Assembly (NCBI RefSeq): GCF_001428665.1
Contig: NZ_LMIJ01000010.1
Coordinates: 225,731 to 289,730 of the forward strand
DNA: 64,000 nt
DNA from: Acidovorax sp. Root219
GTDB taxonomy: Bacteria; Pseudomonadota; Gammaproteobacteria; Burkholderiales; Burkholderiaceae_C
Direction of reading: 5' to 3'
Numbering within the stretch: the stretch's first letter is position 1; the number at the start of each line of letters is the position of its first letter. The position numbers were made by a program, and so were the translations under genes. The notes beneath the pieces were generated by a model. That model had not been told where the DNA came from and made no database searches. It was given only the letters and a program-made list of their open reading frames with translations. Of this stretch, positions 17,816-26,572 are shown in pieces.

Positions 17816-18478
17816 ATGGTGAAGAAAGCGCCGCGACGCACCGCAGAACGCATTCTGGAAGTCACGCTGGAGCTGTTCAACCGGTTCGGCGAACCCAACG
17901 TCTCCACCACCCTGATCTCGGCCGAGCTGCGCATCAGCCCCGGCAACCTGTACTACCACTACCCGGCCAAGGACGAGCTGATCAATGCGCTGTTCGACCG
18001 CTACGAACAGTCGCTGACCGAGCTGCTCGCTGCCGCCGATGGCGTGCGCAACGTGGAGGACGCCTGGTTCTTCATGCACACGCTGTTCGAGCTGATCTGG
18101 CAGTACCGCTTCCTGTACCGCGACCTCAACGACCTGCTGTCCAAGAACCGGCGCCTGGAGACGCATTTCCAGGCCATCCTCAAGAACAAGACCCGGGCCG
18201 TGCGCGCCATGCTGGACGGCATGGGCCGATCGGACGCGCTGCACATCGACACGCGCGAGCTGGAGGCCACCGCGACCAGCATGGTGGTGGTGCTGACCTA
18301 CTGGCTGAGCTTCGAGTACGTGCGCGACCCGCGCCGCGCGCTGGAGCCCGAGAGCGCCCAGGCAGCCCTGCTGCGCGGAGCCCACCACGTGCTCAACCTG
18401 CTGATGCCCTACCTGGAAAGCGGGCAGCGCGCACACCTGCTGGAACTCGTCGGTGCCTATGCCACCGCGCCGGGCTGA
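17816..18478 (+). CDS. TetR/AcrR family transcriptional regulator
   Basis: This is a 220-residue one-component repressor. The N-terminal 60 residues hold the helix-turn-helix (RILEVTLELFNRFGEPNVST, then LRISPGNLYYHYPAKDEL). The all-helical remainder (WQYRFLYRDLNDLLSKN) would bind an unknown ligand. The gene lies between the phasin and a TPR protein gene, 59 bp before the latter. It may control lipid-storage genes nearby, which is a neighbourhood inference. No strong ribosome binding site precedes the ATG; GAAGAGGG lies somewhat far upstream. Confidence 0.88.
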   Translation: MVKKAPRRTAERILEVTLELFNRFGEPNVSTTLISAELRISPGNLYYHYPAKDELINALFDRYEQSLTELLAAADGVRNVEDAWFFMHTLFELIWQYRFLYRDLNDLLSKNRRLETHFQAILKNKTRAVRAMLDGMGRSDALHIDTRELEATATSMVVVLTYWLSFEYVRDPRRALEPESAQAALLRGAHHVLNLLMPYLESGQRAHLLELVGAYATAPG

Positions 18479-18537
18479 GCCCCAGGGCGCCCTGTCCACA
18501 CCCTACACCCGACCCCAAGAACCACAGGAGACACACC

Positions 18538-19311
18538 ATGGCCAAATGGACCCCTTTTCCCCATGCGGGTGACTACAGCTTCGACGCCACGAGCGTCAAG
18601 AAGCACTGGGCGCGACTGCACAGCGGCGACGTCGAACCCTGCCCCAAGGATGCGGCCGTGCTGCAGGCCTGGGCGCTGTTCCACAGCGGTGATTTCGAGA
18701 AGGCGACGGCAGCCGGCCTGGCCGCTGGCGGCCCCGGCATCACAGTGGCCAACAAGGCCACGGCCATCTACGCCAACTACCTGGAGCAAAAGGAGAAGAC
18801 GCGCCTGGACCTGTTCACCCAGGTGGCCGAGCGCGCCGAAGCCCAGGCCGGCGAAGACCCGAACAACGCCAACGCCTGGTACTGGCATGCCTATGCCCTG
18901 GGCCGCTACAGCCAGGGCATCAGCGTGGCCAAGGCCCTGGCCCAGGGCCTGGGCGGCAAGGTCAAGGAATCGCTGGAAAAATCCATTGCCCTGGCACCCA
19001 AGCATGCCGACGCCCGCATTGCGCTGGGCGCTTTCCACGCCGAGGTGATCGACAAGGTGGGCTCGCTGATCGGCGGCATGACCTATGGCGCCAAGAAGGA
19101 CACGGGGCTCAAGCTGTTCCAGGAGGCCCTGAAGCTCAACCCCGGCTCGGCCATCGCCATGGTGGAGTACGCGAATGCACTGGTGATGCTTGAAGGCGAC
19201 AAGAAGATGAAGGAGGCGACCCAGCTCTACGAGAAGGCCGCTGCCTGCGAGTCTGCCGACGCGATGGAGCGCCTGGACGTGGAAATGGCGCGCGCTGAAC
19301 TGGAAGATTGA
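18538..19311 (+). CDS. TPR-repeat protein of unknown function
   Basis: The 257-residue protein has no signal peptide. It contains tetratricopeptide-like helical pairs (AVLQAWALFHSGDFEKA, NNANAWYWHAYALGRYSQG, LAPKHADARIALGAFHAEV, LNPGSAIAMVEYANALVML). Such repeats form a superhelical protein-binding surface. AGGAG before the ATG at 18538 sets the start. It probably shares a transcript with the TetR gene. The partner protein is unknown. Confidence 0.75.
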   Translation: MAKWTPFPHAGDYSFDATSVKKHWARLHSGDVEPCPKDAAVLQAWALFHSGDFEKATAAGLAAGGPGITVANKATAIYANYLEQKEKTRLDLFTQVAERAEAQAGEDPNNANAWYWHAYALGRYSQGISVAKALAQGLGGKVKESLEKSIALAPKHADARIALGAFHAEVIDKVGSLIGGMTYGAKKDTGLKLFQEALKLNPGSAIAMVEYANALVMLEGDKKMKEATQLYEKAAACESADAMERLDVEMARAELED

Positions 19312-19315
19312 AGCT

Positions 19316-19333
19316 GCCGGGCGACGCCCCGGC
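19316..19333. terminator. GC-rich hairpin between convergent genes
   Basis: GCCGGG and CCCGGC with a short loop lie in the 24 bp between the convergent TPR and coaX stops. There is no T-run, so terminator activity is uncertain. Confidence 0.35.
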
Positions 19334-19335
19334 GC

Positions 19336-20103
19336 TCAGTTGGCGAAACGGCGCGAGGCGATCTCCAGCAGGCCGTCAAAGATCAGGTTGTCCACCAGCT
19401 CGAAGGGGCGCGTCATGCTCGGCGCCATCTTCCAGCCGGCGCCGCCGGTCATGATGCAGGCCGGCTCCTCGCCGCAGTGCTGGATGACATGCTGCACCAT
19501 GCGCTCCACGGCACCGGCGATGGCGTAGGTGCCGCCGCTGGTCAGTGCATCGCTGGTGTTGGTGGGGAACATGCGCACGTCGCCCGTGGGCACGTGCAGG
19601 CCGGCGGTGCCTGTTTCGAGTGCGCGCAGCATGATGCCGTGGCCCGGCAGGATCAACCCACCCAGAAAGCGCCCGTGCGCATCGATGCACTCCACGGTGA
19701 CCGCCGTGCCCACCATCACCACCACCAGCGGCCGCGCAGGGCCCTGGGCCAGCACGTGGTGGCGCGCACCGATCATGGCCACCCAGCGGTCCGAGCCCAG
19801 GCGCGAGGGGTGGTCGTAGCCATTGACCAGCCCCGCCTCTTCGTCGGATGAGACCACCCACTGGGCGCCCACATCCCAGAGCTCCATCTGCTCCTGCACG
19901 CGGCGCTTGGCGGCATCGCCCGCCACCACGCAGCCCAGCATGCGCTCGGGCGCTGGCAGGGCTGCCCAGCTGCCTTCGGCGAGCTTCTCGATATGGTCCA
20001 GGAACTCGGCGCCATGCGCCAACAGCGCAGCCCCGGGGCGGTGGGCGTCGTACAACGCCCATTTGAGACGGGTGTTGCCGACGTCGATGGCCAGAAAAGT
20101 CAT
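19336..20103 (-). CDS. coaX: Type III pantothenate kinase
   Basis: The 255-residue ASKHA-fold enzyme phosphorylates pantothenate, the first step of coenzyme A synthesis. Motifs: [15 protein letters not shown] (phosphate loop with the first Asp), [34 protein letters not shown] and the C-terminal MTGGAG. The start at 20103 gives the usual N-terminus [11 protein letters not shown]. The frame is open 32 codons further upstream without a ribosome binding site. In many Burkholderiales birA precedes coaX; here it does not, and the upstream neighbour is divergent. Confidence 0.95.
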   Translation of the reverse strand: MTFLAIDVGNTRLKWALYDAHRPGAALLAHGAEFLDHIEKLAEGSWAALPAPERMLGCVVAGDAAKRRVQEQMELWDVGAQWVVSSDEEAGLVNGYDHPSRLGSDRWVAMIGARHHVLAQGPARPLVVVMVGTAVTVECIDAHGRFLGGLILPGHGIMLRALETGTAGLHVPTGDVRMFPTNTSDALTSGGTYAIAGAVERMVQHVIQHCGEEPACIMTGGAGWKMAPSMTRPFELVDNLIFDGLLEIASRRFAN

Positions 20104-20295
20104 GCGGCGGATTATCCCGAGTTTTGGCCATGCGCACTTGGTGCATTTGCCAAAGGCAGCAGCGCAGCTCGTCGCCCCGGCGACAGCGGTACCTGCCAAT
20201 GTGAAAAATCGTGTCGCGCGCCCGTCTTACACCAGGGTGTCGCACTTTGCCGCTACAGTGGCCCTTCCTGTTTCTGCAACCTTAGGAGATACGAC

Positions 20296-20778
20296 ATGGG
20301 TCTTTTCAGTTTCATCAAGGAAGCCGGCGAAAAGCTGTTCGGTGGCAAGGAAGCACAGGCCGCCACGGCCGCCGCTCCATCGCCGGACGAACTCAACGCC
20401 AAGGCCGCCAAGGCCATCGAGACCTACATCGGCACGCAGAACCTGGGCGCGACCAACGTGCAGGTGGCGTTCGATGGCAGCCAGGGCAAGGTCACCGTCA
20501 AGGGCGACGCCCCCACGCAGGCGGCCAAGGAAAAGATCACCCTGTGCTGCGGCAACGTGGCCAGCGTCACCAGCGTCGAGAACCTGATGAACGTGACCAA
20601 CCCCGAGCCCGAAGCCCAGTACCACGACGTGGTGCGCGGCGACACGCTCTCGGCCATCGCCAAGAAGTTCTACGGCGATGCCAACAAGTACCCCCAGATC
20701 TTCGAGGCCAACAAGCCCATGCTCACGCACCCCGACAAGATCTACCCCGGCCAGAAGCTGCGCATTCCGCCACTCTGA
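20296..20778 (+). CDS. BON and LysM domain protein, Kbp (YgaU)-like
   Basis: The 160-residue cytoplasmic protein has a BON domain (about 40-100, NVQVAFDGSQGKVTVKGDAP) and a C-terminal LysM domain (108-158, YHDVVRGDTLSAIAKKFYGD, PGQKLRIPP). This matches E. coli Kbp/YgaU, a potassium-binding protein of similar size (149 residues). The N-terminus MGLFSFIKEAGEKLFG also matches, and there is no signal peptide. AGGAG seven bases before the ATG sets the start. Confidence 0.9.
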   Translation: MGLFSFIKEAGEKLFGGKEAQAATAAAPSPDELNAKAAKAIETYIGTQNLGATNVQVAFDGSQGKVTVKGDAPTQAAKEKITLCCGNVASVTSVENLMNVTNPEPEAQYHDVVRGDTLSAIAKKFYGDANKYPQIFEANKPMLTHPDKIYPGQKLRIPPL

Positions 20779-20802
20779 GCGCACAGCGCTCCCCAACGAA
20801 CA

Positions 20803-20826
20803 GCGGGCCACATGGCCCGCTTTTTT
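20803..20826 (+). terminator. Rho-independent terminator after the Kbp-like gene
   Basis: GCGGGCC and GGCCCGC (20803-20820) form a perfect 7-bp stem with an ACAT loop, followed directly by six T residues. It starts 24 bp after the stop codon. Confidence 0.92.
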
Positions 20827-20841
20827 CATGGAGCTGTGTCT

Positions 20842-21984
20842 TCAACCCTGACGCCATGGCAGGCCGCGGTAGCGCCAGCCGCCCTTGCGCCCGCGGTGGG
20901 CTTGGCCATCGGCGTCGCCCTCGAAGCCTTCGAGAATGTTGTAGGCCGTAATGCCCAACTCCGTCGCACGCTTCGCGGCCGCCACGGAGCGCACGCCGCT
21001 GCGGCACAGCAATACAACGCGCCCGCCTTCGGGCACAGCCAGGCGAATCTGCGCATCGAAATCGGCATTCATGGCCATGCCGGGCCACTGCTTCCAGGCC
21101 ACGGGCACGGCCCCCGGCACTTGGCCCACCCATTCGCGCTCGGCATCGCTGCGCACGTCGACCAGCACGGCCTGGCCGTCCTGCACCCACTGCCAGGCCA
21201 GCGCCGGTGACACGTCGCCGGCATAGCCCTCGGCCCCGCGCGGCGCCTGCAGCGCCGCGCCATCGGCGTCCTGGCGCTGGCCCGAGTGCTGGTTGGCGGG
21301 CACGGCCTCGTCCATGCGGCGCGGACGCGGCAGGTTGAGCGAGTCCATCAGGGCCACGAATTCTGCCTCGCTGCGGCCGGCCACGCGCGCATTGCCGGCC
21401 TTTTCGGCAGCGATGCTGCTGTGGCTGCGGCCCTGGTAGTCATGGCCGGGCCAGACGGTGGTGTCGCCCGGCAGTGCGAACAGCACGCCGGTGATGCTGC
21501 GGTACAGCTCGGCCGCATCGCCCGACTGGAAGTCCGTGCGGCCGCAGCCGTTGATGAGCAGCGCATCGCCCGTGAACACATGGTTGCGCCAACGGTAGGA
21601 CATGCTGCCAGCCGTGTGGCCGGGCGTGTGCAGCGCCTGCAGCGTCTCGCCGCCGAAGGCCAGGGTGTCGCCATGCTGCAGCTGCACGACCGCCGTGCCG
21701 ATGTCGCAGCCTGCGGGCACCGCGGTCTGCGCGCCCGTGTGCTCCGCCAGGCGGGCGGCGCTCGTGATGTGGTCGGCATGGGTGTGCGTCTCCAGCGTCC
21801 AGCGCAGCGTGAGTCCCAGGGACTGCAGCGCGGCCAGGTCGCGGTCGAGCTGCTCGTCCACCGGGTCGATGATGACGGCCTGGCGGGTAGCGGGGTCATG
21901 CAGCACGTAGGTGTAGGTGCTGGAGGCGGGATCGAAGAGCTGCAGGGGAATCATGGTGGGCCTGAATGCGGTGGTTTCCGCCAT
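20842..21984 (-). CDS. Persulfide dioxygenase (ETHE1-like) fused to rhodanese
   Basis: The 380-residue protein has an MBL-fold domain (residues 11-240) with the metal motif THTHADH, HTPGHTAGS and TGDALLINGCGRTDFQ, the ETHE1 type that oxidises glutathione persulfide to sulfite. From about 270 to 375 lies a rhodanese domain (AVLVDVRSDAEREW) with the active Cys in LLCRSGVRS. Such dioxygenase-rhodanese fusions link persulfide oxidation to thiosulfate formation in sulfide detoxification. The start is uncertain: ATG at 21984, or ATG at 21954, which gives MIPLQLFDP. It is the last gene of the run that begins at glyQ. Confidence 0.9.
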   Translation of the reverse strand: MAETTAFRPTMIPLQLFDPASSTYTYVLHDPATRQAVIIDPVDEQLDRDLAALQSLGLTLRWTLETHTHADHITSAARLAEHTGAQTAVPAGCDIGTAVVQLQHGDTLAFGGETLQALHTPGHTAGSMSYRWRNHVFTGDALLINGCGRTDFQSGDAAELYRSITGVLFALPGDTTVWPGHDYQGRSHSSIAAEKAGNARVAGRSEAEFVALMDSLNLPRPRRMDEAVPANQHSGQRQDADGAALQAPRGAEGYAGDVSPALAWQWVQDGQAVLVDVRSDAEREWVGQVPGAVPVAWKQWPGMAMNADFDAQIRLAVPEGGRVVLLCRSGVRSVAAAKRATELGITAYNILEGFEGDADGQAHRGRKGGWRYRGLPWRQG

Positions 21985-22020
21985 TTTGCCGCGCCCGGTT
22001 TCGCCCCGCCCTGCGCGCGC

Positions 22021-22968
22021 TCAATCCCAGAGCGGTGCTGGCTCGTCGCGCAGGTGGTTGCGCAGGGCCGCATAGTCGGGCACCACGGTGGCCACCGTGT
22101 CCCAGAAACGCGGGCTGTGGTCCATCACGCGCAGGTGGGCCAGCTCGTGCGCCACCACGTAGTCGATGACCGCAGGCCGGTAGTGCAGCAGGCGCCAGTT
22201 CAGGCGGATGGAGCCGTCGGCCTTGGCGCTGCCCCAGCGCGTCTGCGCGCTCGACAGGCGCAGGCTGGTCCAGCGCACGCCCAAGAGCGGCGCAAAGTGC
22301 TCCAGCCGCTCGGTGAAGTGGCGCTTGGCATCGCGCATCAGCCAAACCTGCACGGCATCGCGGATCTGCGCAGGCCCGGCGCTGTGCGGCAGGCCGATGT
22401 GCAGGCGCGAGGCCAGCGGTGCATCCGGGTCCTCGGCTGCGGCGATGGTTTTGAGCTGCCCACCACGGCCGCTGAAGCCGTGCGCGGGGTCCAGCACCAC
22501 AGTGACCGGCCGGCCCAGGTAGGGCAGCACGGCGCCATCCGCCCAGACGATGCGTCCGCCTTCCATGCGCTGCTGGCGCTCACGCGCCTCGCCGAGCTTG
22601 CGCACGATCCACTCGGACTTTTCGCGCAGCGCCGCGTCGATGGCGCCCAGGGTGACCCAGCTGGGGGCGCGCACCGAGAGGCCGTCCGGGCCCACGCTGA
22701 AGCCGATGGTGCGCCGGCGCGCGCGCTGCAGCGCATACGCCACCACGGCGTCACCCAGCAGCAGTTCGCGTTTGGCCTCGGGGTGGCGGAATTCGGCGGG
22801 AGACAGCAGCGAAGGCAGCGGGACCGCAGGCGGACCCACGGGCCGGGGCGGTGCGGCCACGGGAACCCTGGCCGCCGGCGGTGGCTCGACCGCCTTGGGC
22901 GCCGGTGCGGGGCTGGCAGGCGGAGTGTCGAAGAAGTCCAACGCCAGTTGCACGAGCCGCTGCATCAT
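22021..22968 (-). CDS. YgjP-like M48-type metallopeptidase (DUF45)
   Basis: The 315-residue protein has a Pro/Ala-rich N-terminal stretch (about 15-55). A domain of the YgjP/WLM type follows, with RRRTIGFSVGPDGLSVRAP, SSAQTRWGSAKADGSIRLNWRLL and the zinc motif VVAHELAHLRVMDHSPRFW (HELAH plus a distal His). Family members are probable metal-dependent proteases with no well-defined substrate. It starts 15 bp after plsC and is probably co-transcribed with it. Confidence 0.88.
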   Translation of the reverse strand: MMQRLVQLALDFFDTPPASPAPAPKAVEPPPAARVPVAAPPRPVGPPAVPLPSLLSPAEFRHPEAKRELLLGDAVVAYALQRARRRTIGFSVGPDGLSVRAPSWVTLGAIDAALREKSEWIVRKLGEARERQQRMEGGRIVWADGAVLPYLGRPVTVVLDPAHGFSGRGGQLKTIAAAEDPDAPLASRLHIGLPHSAGPAQIRDAVQVWLMRDAKRHFTERLEHFAPLLGVRWTSLRLSSAQTRWGSAKADGSIRLNWRLLHYRPAVIDYVVAHELAHLRVMDHSPRFWDTVATVVPDYAALRNHLRDEPAPLWD

Positions 22969-22983
22969 GGGAATGGGGTCCGA

Positions 22984-23742
22984 TCAGGGCGCCGTCAGTG
23001 CGGCTGCGGGATAGGCCTCGGGGTCGAGGCGGCGCATTTCGGCCTCGATCCAGTCCTCGACCTCGCGCATCAGCTCTTCCGGCTCGCGCCCCACGCTGGA
23101 GATCGGCTTGCCGATGGACACATCCACCACACCGGGGCGCTTGACGAAGGCCTTGCGCGACCAGACCTTGGCCGAGGTCACGGCAATCGGCACCACCGGT
23201 GCACCGGTGTCGATGGCCAGGCGGGTGCCGCCGGTCTTGTAGGTGCCCTTCTGCCCGCGCTCGATGCGCGTGCCTTCGGGGAACATGATGATCCAGATGC
23301 CCTTGGCCAGCAGGTCCTTGCCCTGCTCCACCACCTTGTTGAAGGCCTGGGCGCGCTGGCTGCGGTCAATGTGGATCATGTCCAGCCGGCCGATGGCCCA
23401 GCCGAAGAAGGGGACGTACAGCAGCTCCTTCTTGAACACGTAGGCCAGCGGGTGCGGCATGATCGTGGGCATCAGAAAGGTCTCGTAGGTCGACTGGTGC
23501 TTGACCAGCAGGATCGCCCCCTCGTGCTCGCCCTGCGGCAGGTTCTCCATGCCCGTCACCCGGGTGCGGATGTCCAGCAGCACGCGTGCGCCGCTGATGC
23601 ACAGCGACAGCCATGCGGCCGCGATGCGGTACAGCGGCAGGCCGCGCACGCCGAAGAGCGTGCCCAGCATGATGGCCAGCGCATAGGGCATGACGGTGGT
23701 CGCCATCCAGAGCAGGTGAATGATGGAGCGGATCAGGGCCAT
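22984..23742 (-). CDS. plsC: 1-acyl-sn-glycerol-3-phosphate acyltransferase
   Basis: The 252-residue membrane enzyme acylates lysophosphatidic acid at position 2 in phospholipid synthesis. An N-terminal membrane span (LIRSIIHLLWMATTVMPYAL) precedes the acyltransferase motifs VKHQSTYE, FFGWAIGRLDMIHIDR and IIMFPEGTR. The first motif ends in Glu (HX4E) rather than the usual Asp. The start at 23742 gives MALIRSI. It lies 69 bp after gmhB. Confidence 0.92.
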   Translation of the reverse strand: MALIRSIIHLLWMATTVMPYALAIMLGTLFGVRGLPLYRIAAAWLSLCISGARVLLDIRTRVTGMENLPQGEHEGAILLVKHQSTYETFLMPTIMPHPLAYVFKKELLYVPFFGWAIGRLDMIHIDRSQRAQAFNKVVEQGKDLLAKGIWIIMFPEGTRIERGQKGTYKTGGTRLAIDTGAPVVPIAVTSAKVWSRKAFVKRPGVVDVSIGKPISSVGREPEELMREVEDWIEAEMRRLDPEAYPAAALTAP

Positions 23743-23811
23743 GGTGAAAAGGTCTTGCGATGGGTGCCGCCGCAGCAAAGGCGTGTGGCAGGCACCAAGG
23801 GGCGCTGAGGG

Positions 23812-24381
23812 TCAGACCGCCATCAAAGGGATGGCGGCCGGCAGCAGCTGCTCGACGAAGGCCGCCAGGCTCGCATGCACCTGCGTGCCGGGGGGATAGC
23901 CGGGCGGCAGCGCCTGGCCCGGCACCACGCCGGCGGAGCTGCCCGTGCACACCAGGTGCAGTTGCGCACCGAGCGCGGCGCCGGCCTGCAGGTGTGCCAG
24001 GCAGCTGCCCACCACCTGCACGTCATTGCGCTCCACGCCATAGCGGTCGCTGATCTGCTCAAGCAGGCCCGGGCCGGGCTTGCGGCAGGCGCAGTCCTCG
24101 TCGGGGGCATGGGGGCAATAGAACACGGCGTCGATGCGCCCACCCACGGCCGAAAGCTGTTTGTGCATCTTGGCGTGGATGGCATTGAGCGCCACCACGT
24201 CGAACAGCCCGCGCCCCAGACCCGGCTGGTTGGTGGCCAGCGCCACATGCCAGCCGGCGTGGTTCAGGCGTGCAACGGCCTCAAGCGCGCCGGGAACGGC
24301 CGTCCACTCCTCGGGCGAAGTGACGAAGTCCTCACCCAGCGGGTTCAACGTGCCGTCGCGGTCCAGGATGGCGAGTTTCAT
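23812..24381 (-). CDS. gmhB: GmhB-like heptose-bisphosphate phosphatase with altered motif IV
   Basis: The 189-residue HAD-family protein resembles D-glycero-beta-D-manno-heptose 1,7-bisphosphate 7-phosphatase of LPS core heptose synthesis. It has the nucleophile motif LDRDGTLN, ATNQPG, the zinc ligands CPHAPDEDCAC and RKPGPG. The usual acidic motif IV (VGDxxxD) reads VGSCLAH: both Asp residues that bind magnesium are replaced. Activity is therefore in doubt. AGGGG precedes the ATG. It sits between glyS and plsC, a common Burkholderiales order. Confidence 0.85.
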   Translation of the reverse strand: MKLAILDRDGTLNPLGEDFVTSPEEWTAVPGALEAVARLNHAGWHVALATNQPGLGRGLFDVVALNAIHAKMHKQLSAVGGRIDAVFYCPHAPDEDCACRKPGPGLLEQISDRYGVERNDVQVVGSCLAHLQAGAALGAQLHLVCTGSSAGVVPGQALPPGYPPGTQVHASLAAFVEQLLPAAIPLMAV

Positions 24382-24416
24382 GGGAATCCCCTTGTGACAG
24401 ACGCCAGCCTAGCAGG

Positions 24417-26549
24417 TCAGGCCGCCAGGCGGGAGAGGTCGGCTACCCGGTTCATCGCATCGTGCAGGCTCTTGAGCAGGCCCTGGCGGTTCAGGCGCAG
24501 GTCCATCTGCTCGGCGTTCACCATCACGTCGTCGAAGAAAGCGTCCACCGGGGCGCGCAGCACGGCCAGGGTCTGCAGCGATGCCGTGTAGTCGCCCGCG
24601 TTGAACTGCGCGTTGGCTTCGGGCACGAAGCGCTGCAGCGCCGCATACAGATCCTGCTCGGCCTTTTCCTGCAGCAGCTCGGGGTTGACGTGGGCGTCCA
24701 CCTCGCCGGCCTTCTTGAGGATGTTGGCCACGCGCTTGTTGGCGGCGGCCAGGGCCGGGCTTTCGGGCAGCGCGGCAAAGGCACGCACGGCGGCCAGCTG
24801 CTTTTCGACCAGTGCCAGGCGCTGCGGGCGCAGGGCCAGCACGGCGTCGACTTCCTGGGCGCTGTAACCCTGCTCGCGCAGGCTGCCGGCCAGGCGGTCA
24901 TAGATGAAGTCGGCCAGGGCGGCCGAGGCATCGGTGATCTTGTCGCCGAAGGCCGGAACGGCGCCGGCCAGCAGGGCGTTCAGGTCCAGCGGCAGGTCCT
25001 TTTCGACCAGCATGCGGATCACACCCAGCGCGTGGCGGCGCAGCGCGAACGGGTCGCGGTCGCCCGTGGGCAGGTTGCCGATGCCGAACATGCCGACCAG
25101 GGTTTCGAGCTTGTCGGCCAGGGCCACCACCACGCCCGCGGTATTGCGCGGCAGCGTGTCGCCGGCAAAGCGCGGCTTGTAGTGGTCTTCGATGGCATCG
25201 GCCACCACCTCGCCCAGACCGTCGTTGAGCGCGTAGTAGCGGCCCACGGTGCCCTGCAGCTCGGGGAACTCGCCGACCATGTCGGTCACCAGGTCGGTCT
25301 TGGCCAGCATCGCGGCCTGGTCGGCCTGCGCCACCAGCGTGGCATCGCCCAGTTGCCCGGCGATGGCCTTGGCGATGGCACGCACGCGCTCCACGCGCTC
25401 GCCCTGCGTACCGAGCTTGTTGTGGTAGACCACCTTGGACAGGCCGTCCACACGCGAGGCCAGGGTCTTCTTGCGGTCCTGGTCGAAGAAGAACTTGGCA
25501 TCGGCCAGGCGCGGGCGCACCACGCGCTCGTTGCCGCCGATCACGAAGCTCGCGTCCTCAGGGCTGATGTTGCTCACCACCAGGAACTGGTGCGTCAGCT
25601 TGCCTGCGGCGTCCAGCAGCGGGAAGTACTTCTGGTTGGCCTTCATGGTGAGGATCAGGCACTCTTGCGGCACGTCGAGGAATTCCTGCTCGAACGCGCA
25701 GGTCAGCACGTTGGGGCGCTCGACCAGGGCGGTCACTTCGTCGAGCAGCGCATCGTCCTCGATGGGGCGGGCACCGTTGCCCACCTTGGCGGCGGCGGCG
25801 GCCAGTTGGCGCGCGATCTCGGCCTTGCGCTCGGCGAACGAAGCGATCACCGCTCCGTCCTTGTGCAGCGTGGCGGCATAGCTGTCGGCATCCTTGAACA
25901 CCACAGGCGACACGGCCGCCTCGAAGCGGTGGCCCAGGGTGCTGTTGCCGGCTTTCAGGCCCAGCGCCTTCACGGGCACCACGGCGCTGCCATGCAGCGC
26001 CACCAGGCCATGCGCGGGGCGCACGAAGTTCACGCTGGTCCAGCCGGGCAACTCGCAGTCGGACTCGAGCTGGTAGCTCATGACCTTGGGAATGGGCAGC
26101 TTGGCGATGGATTCCAGAAGTGCCTTCTGCAACCCCTCTTCCAGCGTGGCGCCAGGCACCACGCTGTCATAGAACAGCGCCTCGGCCTTGCCGTCGGGGG
26201 CGCGCTTCAAGGCGGCCACGGCCGCTGCCGGGTCGGACACATCCGCGCCCAGGGCTTGCAGCTTCTTGAGCAGTGCGGGCGCGGCGTTGCCGCTGGCATC
26301 CAGGCCCACCGTCACGGGCATGAGCTTTTGCTGCACGGCCTTGTCGGCGGCCTTGCCGGCCACGGCCGTCACGTGCGCGGCCAGGCGGCGCGGCGAAGCG
26401 AATGCCGTCACGGCAGATGCGGGCGTGGCCAGGCCCAGGGCCTTGAGCTGCTCGGCCAGCACGCTGGCGAAGGCATCGCCCAGCTTCTTGAGCACCTTGG
26501 GAGGCAGCTCTTCCACAAACAGTTCGACCAGAAGATTTTGCGTTGTCAT
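24417..26549 (-). CDS. glyS: Glycine--tRNA ligase beta subunit
   Basis: The 710-residue beta subunit of the bacterial alpha2beta2 glycyl-tRNA synthetase provides tRNA recognition. It opens with NLLVELFVEELPPKVLKKLG and contains NKLGTQGERVERV, GDRDPFALRRHALGVIRM and a C-terminal anticodon-binding-like region (FFDDVMVNAEQMDLRLNRQG). Size and order fit the family. It follows glyQ with a 23 bp gap. Confidence 0.98.
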   Translation of the reverse strand: MTTQNLLVELFVEELPPKVLKKLGDAFASVLAEQLKALGLATPASAVTAFASPRRLAAHVTAVAGKAADKAVQQKLMPVTVGLDASGNAAPALLKKLQALGADVSDPAAAVAALKRAPDGKAEALFYDSVVPGATLEEGLQKALLESIAKLPIPKVMSYQLESDCELPGWTSVNFVRPAHGLVALHGSAVVPVKALGLKAGNSTLGHRFEAAVSPVVFKDADSYAATLHKDGAVIASFAERKAEIARQLAAAAAKVGNGARPIEDDALLDEVTALVERPNVLTCAFEQEFLDVPQECLILTMKANQKYFPLLDAAGKLTHQFLVVSNISPEDASFVIGGNERVVRPRLADAKFFFDQDRKKTLASRVDGLSKVVYHNKLGTQGERVERVRAIAKAIAGQLGDATLVAQADQAAMLAKTDLVTDMVGEFPELQGTVGRYYALNDGLGEVVADAIEDHYKPRFAGDTLPRNTAGVVVALADKLETLVGMFGIGNLPTGDRDPFALRRHALGVIRMLVEKDLPLDLNALLAGAVPAFGDKITDASAALADFIYDRLAGSLREQGYSAQEVDAVLALRPQRLALVEKQLAAVRAFAALPESPALAAANKRVANILKKAGEVDAHVNPELLQEKAEQDLYAALQRFVPEANAQFNAGDYTASLQTLAVLRAPVDAFFDDVMVNAEQMDLRLNRQGLLKSLHDAMNRVADLSRLAA

Positions 26550-26572
26550 TTTTCAGGGGCTCCGGCGGTGGC

